Below are positions 1-9,852 of a stretch of DNA of 64,000 bases, piece by piece. The notes under the pieces were generated by a model that did no database searches, had not been told where the DNA came from, and saw nothing but the letters and a program-made list of their open reading frames with translations. The DNA is from Mytilus edulis (Eukaryota > Mollusca > Bivalvia > Mytilida > Mytilidae), in the NCBI RefSeq assembly GCF_963676685.1, contig NC_092353.1, positions 8,336,207 to 8,400,206 on the forward strand, written 5' to 3'. The position numbers were made by a program, and so were the translations under genes. How positions within the stretch are numbered: position 1 is the stretch's first letter; the number at the start of each line of letters is the position of its first letter.

Positions 1-970
1 ACGGCAATACTTTTTTACCCACTAGCTGCAAATGATAGGTAATGGTCTAAGGTCCAATGGGTCAAAAGGTCCAGGTGGGACAACTCATGGTTTGTCCTCA
101 CCATGGGTCCAAAGTTAAATTTAAAAAAAATGCCTTACCCCAATTTTTAAAAGAGTGTAAAAAATTCCCTACGGCAAGACTTTTTTAGCCACTAGGTGGA
201 AATGGTAGGTAATGGGCTAGGGTCCAATGGGCCAAAAGGTCCAGGTGGGACAACTCATAGTTTGTCTTCACCATAGGTCCGAACTTAGGTCTTAAGGGTC
301 AAACATGCCTACCCCAACTTTTCAAAAGTCTGTCAAAAATTCCCTACGGCAATACTTTTTTAGCCACTAGGTGAAAATGGTAGGTAATGGGCTAGGGTCC
401 AATGGGCCAAAATGTCTAGGTGAGACAACTCATAGTTTGTCTTCACCATAGGTCCGAACTTAGGTCTTAAGGGTCAAACATGCCTACCCCAACTTTTCAA
501 AAGTCTGTCAAAAATTCCCTACGGCAATACTTTTTTACCCACTAGGTGCAAATGATAGGCAATGGTCTAAGGTCCAATGGGTCAAAAGGTCCAGGTGGGA
601 CAACTCATGGTTTGTCCTCACCATGGGTCCAAATTTAAATTTCAAAAAAATGCCTTACCCCAATTTTTAAAAGAGTGTAAAAAATTCCCTACGGCAATAC
701 TTTTTTAGCCACTAGGTGGAAATGGTAGGTAATGGGCTAGGGTCCAATGGGCCAAAAGGTCCAGGTGGGACAACTCATAGTTTGTCTTCACCATAGGTCC
801 GAACTTAGGTCTTAAGGGTCAAACATGCCTACCCCAACTTTTCAAAAGTCTGTCAAAAATTCCCTACGGCAATACTTTTTTTACCCACTAGGTGTAAGTG
901 ATAGGTAATGGTCTAAGGTCCAATGGGCCAAATGGCCAAGATGGGAAAATTTCACCATAGGTCCAAAGGT
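1..970. repeat. Satellite array with two alternating monomer types (~170 and ~175 bp)
   Basis: Monomers begin with ACGGCAAKAC at 1, 171, 346, 521, 691 and 866, giving lengths 170, 175, 175, 170, 175 and a truncated last copy. Two subtypes alternate as A-B-B-A-B-A': A has CACCATGGGTCC followed by an A-rich stretch, B has CACCATAGGTCC followed by GAACTTAGGTCTTAAGG. The array continues off the left edge. No ORF runs through it. Confidence 0.93.
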
Positions 971-2023
971 AGGTTTCTTTTATAAATTGCTAATTTATAT
1001 TTTCTGTGCACACCATACATTAAGTACAACAAATAAACCTTTCGTATAATCAAATGTGAGCGCATTCCGCTTGTTCAGAAGTAGAATCTTTTGTCAAAAC
1101 AAATCTGTCTGACAAAAAAAATAGCAAAGCACGAGTGCAATTTTCTATTCTTGTAATGCAAAACTATTGATAATTTTTAGGAACTACTTGACAGGATGCC
1201 GAGACTATGGAAAGCTATTTCTTACAATATCACAAAATTGATTTCTTATGGAAAAGTCGATGTCATGTCGATGTCATTACTTTTTAAAATTGCGCGCATT
1301 ACGCTGTTTCGTATATGAAAAGCGAATAAAGTAATAAACAGGAAATTACATGTTAATTTGAAAAAAAAACATTAAATAGTGTCTTCGGCTGCTCACTCAT
1401 ATATAGAAACAGATTTTTTGTGATTTTATGATTCATAAAAACATTTAAAGTACGTTCGAATCTCTTGCAACTTTTGGGTTTATAGACATATCTGAAAACT
1501 GGCTGCTAGCGAAGTGGCTGCTAGCGAGTGGCTGCTAGCTTGAGCCTGGTTGATAATTGGAGCATTTTGAATAGCGAACTAGGTTTGTTTGTCTTTTGTT
1601 AGTATTAGTATTTCACGAAATTACTTACTGAATCTCGATTGTACATAGATATATAAACCCATCAATGGGAAATAGTAGTACACATAAGACAAAACAAGGT
1701 CAGCTTAACAACGCCTTCAATGGAAGCGTATACACCGTTCGATATAATAAGACTAAATATATAAGCGACATCTTGTGAAACAACCAAATAGCTAAAGAAA
1801 AAGATTAGATGTTGGTCTCTTGTGGACAGTTGTCTCATTGGCAATCATACGGGATTCATACTACATTTTCTTTTTTATAGGTTGAAAAAAATAGTCATCA
1901 GAACAAAACCAATAAGTCTTCGACGGAAAAGTAGAAAAAATTATAAATAATGATATTTATAATACTACATGAAGTACATAATGTACTTCTAGGTTTACTC
2001 ATCAGATGTTGTTATTTTTCTAG
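971..2023. other. No gene seen; short repeats only
   Basis: AT-rich sequence between the satellite and the first recognised exon. It holds a three-fold GTGGCTGCTAGCGA repeat at about 1501-1541 and, at about 1800-1870, a fragment of a dispersed repeat (GGACAGTTGTCTCATTGGC) that recurs near 39.15 and 63.7 kb. Earlier exons of the gene at 2024-6386 may lie here or off the window, but I could not identify one. Confidence 0.6.
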
Positions 2024-2185
2024 GATGTGGACTAAAAGCTGCCTTTGGACTATTCGTTTGTGCGGATAGTTGTATGTTTTTCCTGATATGTTGGGATGGA
2101 ACAAACCTAGTGATATTATGCTATTCACAAACTATGTGTAATTGTGAATGCTATCACATGAACTTCTCCCTTCAGTTAGCTTCTT
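2024..2185 (+). CDS. Exon of the membrane-protein gene (phase 1 to phase 1)
   Basis: Open frame of 53 codons flanked by a strong acceptor and a GTGAGT donor. It encodes GLKAAFGLFVCADSC, then a hydrophobic stretch and a CNCEC cluster. Its end phase fits the exon at 6175 exactly. Confidence 0.42.
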
Positions 2186-5100
2186 GTGAGTATTCAATAG
2201 TATTAAAAGGTTACAATGTACTATATCCAATGGGGTAAAAAAGAAAGAAAAAAAGCTGATGACCGTAACTGCATTCACGGTCATCCCTAGATGAATGATG
2301 AAAAATTAGGTCAGTTTCTGTTTTGTCTGTTAAAGGCGTTCTATAAAATAAAAAAAAAGCATTCATTGATACGATGTAAAAGATTCACACGGAAATCGAA
2401 AATTACTTATGAGAAATGTGTACGAATTCGAACTGGAAATTGGATTTAAAAAAAATCGTTATAAAGATGTTCGTAAATCATCATTATAATATTTCCAAGA
2501 TGACCGTAACATATTACAAGGATGACCGTGATTGGTAAACAGATGACCGTAGTTTGAAAAGGATGACCGTAATCTATAAAGGATGACAGTAACTTTTAAA
2601 GGATGACCATCAATTTAAAGAATTATTCGTACATGTATTTGTCACATGATTACCTCTAATTATCAAATATTAATTAATAGTGTTGATATAAATCGTATTT
2701 ATAAGACAGCATTATCCTTAAGATAGAAGAGACTAAGACGTGCTTCAAATTCATAATTCAAATTTACAACAAAATAAAACTGTCTGTCAAAATGGTTCAA
2801 CATTATGATCAGGTTGTGAGAAAATTTAGTTTAAAAAGTGTATAGTTTTTGCAACAACAAAAGGCAGATTGCTTCTCGACATTTCAAAGACATAAAAAAT
2901 GTAAAGAAACATGACTTTTTCACAAAATTCGAATAAAATAAACTACTTTTTCCGAATAAAAGCATTCTATTTGAATGAATAAAATGGTTCTCATCGTTAT
3001 TTTGTATAATCATAATATGAAACTTGGTGAAAAAAGAAATATTTACACAAAATTGATTTTTCTGATCGTGAAAGAACCCGTACCGCTTTTTTGAAGATCG
3101 TGAACATGATCGTGAAAGATATGATGCTACGAAGACGTTTAGATTGTTCTTCAATTATATAATAATTAATTTTTGTTATAGGTACTGAGAAAAACTTAAT
3201 AGGCCGATATCCTCAATAAATTGAAGCATTTTATGTATATATCTATTAGCCTGTAAATAGTTATCAAAGGTACCAGGATTACATCCGGCACAATAACTCT
3301 TGTTCAAACATAAACCTCGAGGAGCCAATGAACTAATACTTATAAAGACAATCCATATAATCGCTTGCTCAAGATATAAGCGGAGTAACAGGAGAACAAA
3401 AAATACAAACAAATTATTATTTGTGCATTTGTGAACATGAGAGTTATTTGTATAATAATTGGCTGATTGTAGGATGAAGGTTTTTATTGTCATGTGAAGT
3501 ACTCACTTATCACGAGTTATAGGATAACTACATTTTGTATATTAGATCCTATAAATTACATGTCCGTCAGACAGGATTCACCTGACCTCGACTTTATCTC
3601 ATTTCATGGATCAAGAATTAGTTTTGTGGTCAAGTCCGTATCGCGGATTCTTTAAGCTTTGGGATAACTCTGTTGTTATGAGTGTATGGTGTACATGTTT
3701 TACTTCTGCAAGGTTTCAAATAACATTGACCTTATAACCATGCATCATTTGGCAATGCTCGTTTTATGTTGTTTGGCCTTTTATACCTGTATGTTATAAC
3801 ACCACGGTATTTGGTGTATGGTGTACCTGTCTGTCTGCATGTTTCATGTATGACGTCAATTGTATTAGATATATCGAATGATAGTAAGATGTCCATGTCT
3901 GGCCGTCGGTAGGGGTTAATATACTATCGACCTTATGTTCCAAATTAATTGACCAGACCTAACTTTTACATTTGTCAGTTTCTAAGTGTGAGGATCGGAA
4001 GACCTATATTTGGTGTACGGGATGTTTGTAGAGATCTGTATGGCATGGTTCATCTGACCTTGACCTCTTTTTATGAACCATTGACAATCTTAAGCGTACA
4101 TGTATTTGACACTTCTAGTTAAACTCTCAAGTGATATTACAGACGTTGAAAAAATATACTATCATAACTTAAGCAGAAGAGACATTTCAGCATTTGCGCT
4201 CTGGTATTCTTTAGTCTGTAGTACAAAGTTATCTCATTGGAAATCAATTCACATCTGCAACGTTGTATAACGACAAATAGAACTTAAGGAAGTACTGTTG
4301 AACAAAATGTTGGGTATCCTTCAATCTCAAATTGTTCATGAACGATGCTATTTTTACTGTAAGTGTTTTAAGGTAACACGATACCGAATGGCATATCTCC
4401 CGATTTCCAAACTTTTTGGCACATGTGTTCTTTGATTCGAGTTACATCAGAATATGTAATAAAAAATGGGGGTCACCATTTTTGTTTTCTTGGTATTTTC
4501 ATAAGAAAACGTCAATTTTGGCGACAAATTTACTTAGGTATATAGGGGAAATGCCTATTTTTCGGCTTAAGTTTTTAGATTTTCCAATGGATGGCTATGT
4601 TCTGATATACGGAGAAAAACAAAAAACTAACATAATATCCAGGATTGCATACTGAATCCATACACGTATAGAAACTTATATGTCACCATCCTTGTTTTTG
4701 AGATAAATGGCTTCAAAGATGATTGATACCCTTAGAATTTGGCCGAAAACGTGTGACGTTATTGAATACAGAATGTAACGTTATATATTATTCCTACTCA
4801 GAGAAATGGAAAACAAAATATGTGTCGGAATCTGAATGGTGTTTATTTTATTTTATTTCCCCTGTCGGTAGTCGTAAATTTCCTAGTAATGCAATATGAA
4901 ATATTTCGTCCCGCTAATAGAAATTTCATTCAAATGAATTAACATTAATTTTGTCTGATTTTCACACCAAACGAGCATATTGTAATTCAGTGGTTGTGGT
5001 TTGTTTATGTGTAGTCTGTTTCCCGGCCGTTATTGAAATTCTTGATAAAGATGAACATTAAAGCTATTATTTTTTTTAATTCAACACTTTATCATCGAAA

Positions 5101-6386
5101 GTTAAATAAAAAAAACCTAAAAACTTCAAAATAGTTACAGGTTTCAACCAGTTGCAGGTATATAAAATGGTAAACGATATATTGATTTCTGATTACAACA
5201 TGCATGAGTATGTACCGCAAGACGATAAATAAACGTGTACTTATTTTAATTAAGAAAAGTGAAATAAAATATATGGCAACGTATGGATGTATCATTCATG
5301 ATGATTTTTTTTTAATTCAAATGTCACTTGCTTCAGATATATAAAATAACTCTCAGAATTTGATTCATTGCTGTTGTGCCGAAGTTTGCGTTAATTCCTA
5401 AAACGATCAATATTCTAATTGATACGAATATTATTCAAGTGATATTTAAATTTCCTCGTTGGTCTCTGGAAGATTTGTGTAAAACATGTTAAATATTTGT
5501 TGTCGAGTTGCTGTCTCATTGAAATGTACCCAAATCAGATTTTGTTGAAATATTATGGTATATTAAAACCGGTTATATTAAAAAGAGAAACGCATTTCAA
5601 CAAGGTGAAATCAAATATTTTATTATTTAATATTTTATATATATATTCTTCGTATGATTTAAGTATATGATATGACTAAAGTAACTGAATTTCGTATGGT
5701 TGTGTAATGTGTACAATGTACAACCAATCTATACTTTTCTCAGGTTGGTTGTATGACTAATATCTTTACATTATATCCATTGGATTAATATATGTGATTT
5801 TTGTTTCATACTTTCTGTGCCTAGTCCAAAGCTAATGGGTATAGTCTTTTTTGATGGACTTTTAAAATCAAATGATATGTATACGACTCTCCGACAAAAT
5901 GTAAATAAAAAGAGGAAAACCCGCCAATAACGTACCAAAATAGTCACTGTGAATTTTCGAATGGCTTGAAGTTGAATGGTGTCTTATGGCAAAATTGCCA
6001 GTGAAAGAAAAAGTAACCGAATAGCAACAATATATTTTTCTAAATATTCTTTACATATACATAGTTGTATGTTTATATTCTGATGAGGGAATAAAGAAGG
6101 AAAAAAAACAGAATCCCCATAATGAAGTGTATCATTCACATTTATAATAAAATATAAATGTTTGTTTCTTTCAGTTGGAATGCTACTAATTGGAGCCATA
6201 ATTCACGGGACTAATGACCCTGATAATATAAATTGGACCTTTTGGTTTTGTTTAACATCGGCTCTCCTCTGTCTTATACTAGGAATAATGTGGAAAATTA
6301 CCCAAAAAATGAAAAGATTTGTGAAGAAAGAAGCAAGTGGGGCTCTAGATGGAATGGGTGCTGGTGTCATTGCTGGAATGATATAA
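2024..6386 (+). CDS. Unrecognised small membrane protein, last two exons (partial gene)
   Basis: Two exons on the plus strand join in phase: 2024-2185 (after TTTTTCTAG, before GTGAGT) and 6175-6386 (after TTTGTTTCTTTCAG, ending in TAA/TGA). Both introns are phase 1, so the 162 nt first exon is symmetrical. The joined part encodes a cysteine-rich stretch (CNCEC), a hydrophobic segment (GMLLIGAIIHG), a loop with NDPDN, a final hydrophobic segment (FWFCLTSALLCLILGIMW) and a short basic then Gly/Ala-rich tail ending GAGVIAGMI. This looks like the C-terminal half of a small multi-pass, tetraspan-style protein. I do not recognise the family. Start and earlier exons were not found. The 4 kb intron holds repeat material related to the element at 37.7-41.5 kb. 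Confidence 0.42.
2499..2620. repeat. Short tandem array of GATGACCGTAA-like units
   Basis: Six imperfect 19-22 bp units each begin with GATGACCGTAA or a one- to three-base variant. An inverted pair of the same motif (GATGACCGTAACTGC and ACGGTCATCC) sits at 2258-2290. The array lies just outside the block shared with the 37.7-41.5 kb element, where that element instead carries GATCGTGAAAG copies. Confidence 0.8.
2760..4345 (-). mobile_element. Diverged, rearranged relative of the 37.7-41.5 kb TIR element
   Basis: About 2760-3176 is the reverse complement of about 40860-41290 (shared landmarks: CTGTCTGTCAAAATGG, GGCAGATTGCTTCTCGACAT, and two GATCGTGAAAG copies plus one near-copy). About 3490-4345 is the reverse complement of 39815 back to 38520, allowing for a further repeat nested there. 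A fragment near 5040-5175 matches 38250-38360 but part of it is flipped. The unshared piece 3180-3490 replaces 39840-40860. The copy sits in the intron of the membrane-protein gene and has no recognisable transposase. Confidence 0.72.
4346..6174. other. Rest of the intron; repeat scraps only
   Basis: AT-rich intron sequence. At 4985-5030 there is a fragment of the dispersed family seen at 38.9-39.2 and 63.4-63.7 kb (AATTCAGTGGTTGTGGTTTG), and at 5040-5175 pieces related to 38.25-38.36 kb. No exon-like frame with splice sites was found. Confidence 0.5.
6175..6386 (+). CDS. Terminal exon of the membrane-protein gene
   Basis: Preceded by a strong polypyrimidine tract and CAG. The frame needs one base from the previous exon, which the 2024-2185 exon supplies. 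It encodes two hydrophobic segments and a short basic tail and ends in TAA with TGA next. The final part of the exon, including the stop codon, is repeated immediately downstream. Confidence 0.5.
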
Positions 6387-6495
6387 TGACAGAATTAAAT
6401 AAACTTTCTAAAGAAAGAAGCAAGTGGGGCTCTAGATGGAATGGGTGCTGGTGTCATTGCTGGAATGATATAATGACAGAATTAAATAAACTTTC
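6324..6495. repeat. Near-exact 87 bp tandem duplication across the stop codon
   Basis: The unit starting AAGAAAGAAGCAAGTGG occurs at 6324-6410 and 6411-6495. It covers the last codons, the stop and the first 3' UTR bases. Because the first copy keeps its stop, the second copy is untranslated. The near identity implies a recent event. Confidence 0.95.
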
Positions 6496-6508
6496 AAGGT
6501 GTAAATGA

Positions 6509-7365
6509 TTATTAATAGTTTATTTGTTTGACGTATTTATGATAATGGTTTAAAATTTGACTCAGTAGACTATTTTAGCATTACAAGATTAACTATAATA
6601 GGTTCTGAAAAAAGTCGGCACATGTTTTGAAGTAAACATAGAACATATGTGACTCTCTAGTCGTAACTTTCTGTCTGTAAATAAGTATTCTTGTCAGTTT
6701 TTAGCTTTGTATAATTTTCGATTCAGTCAACCCCTTTACAAATGGTTTTATAGATGATAGAAGAAATGGGATATATATTATCCATCCAAGATACAGAATC
6801 AGTCGGTGCACGGCTAAAACACAAAAAGAAAAGCAACAGCGATTTTATTAATGTATGTTGCGCTTTTAAACCCCTTTGTCGGGTTAAAGGTTGGTTGGGC
6901 GCCCGCAGCCATCGTTCGCTGTGTGCCTGTATCAAATTTTTTAGCCTGAATTGCATTGATTGTCGTTTGTTGGTGTACACCTGCTCTAAAACACATTACG
7001 GGACTATAAAAATAAAGCAACTGTACATGTACCGACCCCTATGCAACCTGTATCAATCGTATTCGTTGACCTTAGCAGATTTTCATCAATATATACTTTA
7101 CTCGACCGTGATGGAAGTTGTCATGATTAGAAATTCGACAAATGTCACCATCAACCAACTCGTCTTCTTTATCTTTTCAACATGAACATTGAAATTAATT
7201 GAAAATATTTGAAATTAAAATATGTATGTAGGTGACATTATATAAGGTCCAAAGTCATAAAGTTGAAATTTGCATAATAAAGATGTCGGTATCAAAGTAC
7301 AATGTACTAGATAGCTCCTTAAATATTCATCAAATTCAATAATTATTATTCATATACACATGTAT
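6509..7365. other. No recognised gene
   Basis: A plus-strand open frame at 6754-7185 lacks recognisable domain features or splice context and overlaps open frames on the other strand, so it is not called. The segment 6860-6960 is more GC-rich than its surroundings and may be an old repeat. Confidence 0.45.
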
Positions 7366-7635
7366 ATAAGAAGATGTGGTATGAGTGCCAATGAGACAAG
7401 TTGAACTCTCCATTCAAGTCACAATTTATAAAAGTAAACCATTATAGGTCAAGGTACGGTCGTCAAACTCGGAGCCTTGGCTCACACCGAACAGAAAGCT
7501 ATATAGATATAGGAAGATGTGGTGTGAGTGCCAATGAGACAACTCTCCATCCAAATAACAATTTATAAAAGTAAACCATTATAGATCAATACGGCCTTCA
7601 ACACGGAGCCTTGACTCACACCGAACAACCATACG
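7366..7635. mobile_element. Two tandem copies of a dispersed repeat (GATGTGGTRTGAGTGCCAATG family)
   Basis: About 140 bp each, starting near 7370 and 7510, sharing AGTGCCAATGAGACAA, TTTATAAAAGTAAACCATTA and CTCACACCGAACA. A third copy is at 36412-36560. The start of the unit is the reverse complement of the end of the repeat family at 38.9-39.2 and 63.4-63.7 kb, so the two families share a terminus. Confidence 0.85.
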
Positions 7636-8276
7636 ATATTAATTTATTGTTACTTGTTGCTGTTAAGTATCCATCTTTAAAGATAATATCAACTAGTATT
7701 TGGAATTAAACATTTTTACAAATTTTAGAACATGAAATACATTTGTCTCGCAGTTTTATACTTGAATAAAACTGCAAATGTAAGTAAACAATATTCTAGC
7801 AAAATAAAATAATTTTCTTGTTATTATCTCAAAACTGAATTGTGAGCTGTACTCCCTTTTGACCGTTATATTTTGTTTCCTGAATTCATCGGAAGTATCC
7901 TACGTAAAATGTAGCAAATTGGTTTAAATTCATATCTTCAATTTCCTTGTTTGATTAGATTTAGTTAAAGATTCTGACACTCAATTACAAGTGCTTAATA
8001 TAAATTGTTTAGTAATATTTTATCAGTTGGTCAATGAACTTTCCATAAAACAATGAAAGACCCAGATGATAACATGTCAATTACTGTAATAAAATAATAA
8101 AAGAGATGTAAAATATAATGTACCATATGATTTCAAATCTCAGTCTATGACATATTTTTATAATATTTTCATCCGAATACTTTCATAGTAAACAATACAT
8201 ATAGGAGATCTCATGGGTGATTTTAATTGGAGGCGCCAGCAGTTCAATTACTTCGTTCAAACCTTGAAATTCATTT
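7636..8276. other. No gene or clear repeat seen
   Basis: AT-rich sequence without a convincing ORF or tandem structure. Confidence 0.5.
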
Positions 8277-8717
8277 TATAGGGAAAACGGTACTATTTAT
8301 TCTGCCATAGGCGACAATACTAACATTTTCTAAATTTACCACTTTTTATAATAAAAACCTGGATAAAACAGTTATGTGTGGTGTTAATACTTGCTCTTAT
8401 TTTAAAAATTGAAGCCAAATAGTATCATGACCAATTTCCAACGGAGCTTGTTTATGTTATCCATGCCCACCGTAATTTTACACCAAATTTATGAAATTTT
8501 GGAAGCCTTTTCAAATAATTCTCTAGAAAATATTTCAATAGGTTTTAAAATTTATGTTGTAGATATACACACTGCAGTTATTCATAGATAAATAAAAAAA
8601 TATATTGTACCCTTAAATCCAATCACAGCGCTCCTAAGTTGACTTCCTTCAACTGTCTTGGGTACACAAAAGGCCAACCTAATGCTTGGAAAATGTAATA
8701 GTACCGTTTTCCCTATA
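8277..8717. mobile_element. Small TIR element (MITE, ~440 bp)
   Basis: Perfect ~20 bp terminal inverted repeats: TATAGGGAAAACGGTACTAT at 8277 and its reverse complement ending at 8717. The TATA at the tip could include a TA target duplication. The interior has no transposase frame; a 60-codon open frame at 8409 has no recognisable features. Confidence 0.85.
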
Positions 8718-9460
8718 ATTACCAACCACATGAAGTGAAGGAAGCGAGACCGGATGAGTCGACCAGGTTTGTACTAAAATGAGCAACGCGACGGGTACCA
8801 CATATGGATTAGGATACTAGTAATATGCTTAGAACCCTTCCGAAGCTCATTTGTATTTGTATGTCAAGCTTTACTTGGTAAAAGAGACGCAAGCGCTCGC
8901 TGAAATATGACAGTGAGAGAACGTAATTTTGTGAGAATTCTGATTCAAATCAAATAAAAAAATTAAGTCCAAGAATTTTTGTGCACAATCGACTTATTAT
9001 GTAAAATACAGACGATTTTATTCAATACGGATTTCTGAATTGCGCATTAAAACATAAAGAAGTTTTAAAAAACAACAACAAAAACAAATTAAATCTCAAC
9101 AAAATGGTGTATTTTATACAAATACTTTTGAAAGTTTAAACTATTACTTTATCTGGCAGTAAATGGTGATAAAGATGAGTTGTTAGCTGGCAAATAAGAT
9201 TTATTTCAAAAGAAAAATAAATGAGTTTACTACAAATTCTACAGTTAAAAACATGACAAATACATAAAACAAATATTCCTTACTGGACAGTTTAATCAGA
9301 TACATATAGACTTGTCAAGTCTCCGGGTGATACTATGGTCTGTATATAAAAAAGAGCATCATATTAGATACATATGCATGTCATTTTTTTCATCTGGCTC
9401 AAATCTATAATCTGAAGTATCATGAGCATATATAACAAACATTTTTTTCATTATTGAAAT
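8718..9460. other. Downstream flank of the CAP gene
   Basis: Non-coding on inspection. On the minus strand, which is 3' of the CAP gene, a possible AATAAA lies at about 9200-9205, roughly 260 bp past the stop codon. Confidence 0.4.
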
Positions 9461-9852
9461 TTACGAGCTCCAACTGTATGACCAGTTAGTGGTAGGTGTC
9501 CCTGTATTTTGTCCACTGGTCCAAACTTTTCTTCTTATGTTCATATTTCTACCCGTGTTCCTATTCCAACTTTGTGGAAGATTCCAGTTCCTACTTGTTC
9601 GTGGCTGAGAATTTTGATTGTTTGTTTGAATACCTCTCCTATTGTTTCCTGATGTCCAGCTCCAAACGACTCTACCATTTGGTTTGTTCTCTCTGGTGGT
9701 AGTTATACGCCTGTTTTGATCAGGTTTGGTACGTTGATTTTCATTGACGATCTTCCAGGGACTATATTTCCAATCTGTTCCTCCGTTAACGTTACTTCTG
9801 CTGTTGACTTTTGTTGGTGTATCCGGGACATTTCGGCCACCTGTAGCGTGAT
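9461..9852 (-). CDS. CAP gene exon 5 (low-complexity tail)
   Basis: 392 nt after ATATTGTAG, needing one base from exon 4, then 129 codons and TAA. The tail is rich in Asn, Thr, Arg and Trp (for example NWNLPQSWNRNTGRN) and lacks cysteine. No domain is recognised. The tail is longer than the hinge and would be basic. Confidence 0.8.

Noticed and set aside
3176-3493. Minus-strand 105-codon frame with a hydrophobic N-terminus and a few cysteines
   Set aside because: It lies in the part of the 2.8-4.3 kb repeat copy that is not shared, has no splice or family support, and the fit to a secreted protein could be chance.
6754-7185. 143-codon plus-strand frame
   Set aside because: Overlaps frames on the other strand, has no recognisable domain, and its composition looks like translated non-coding DNA.
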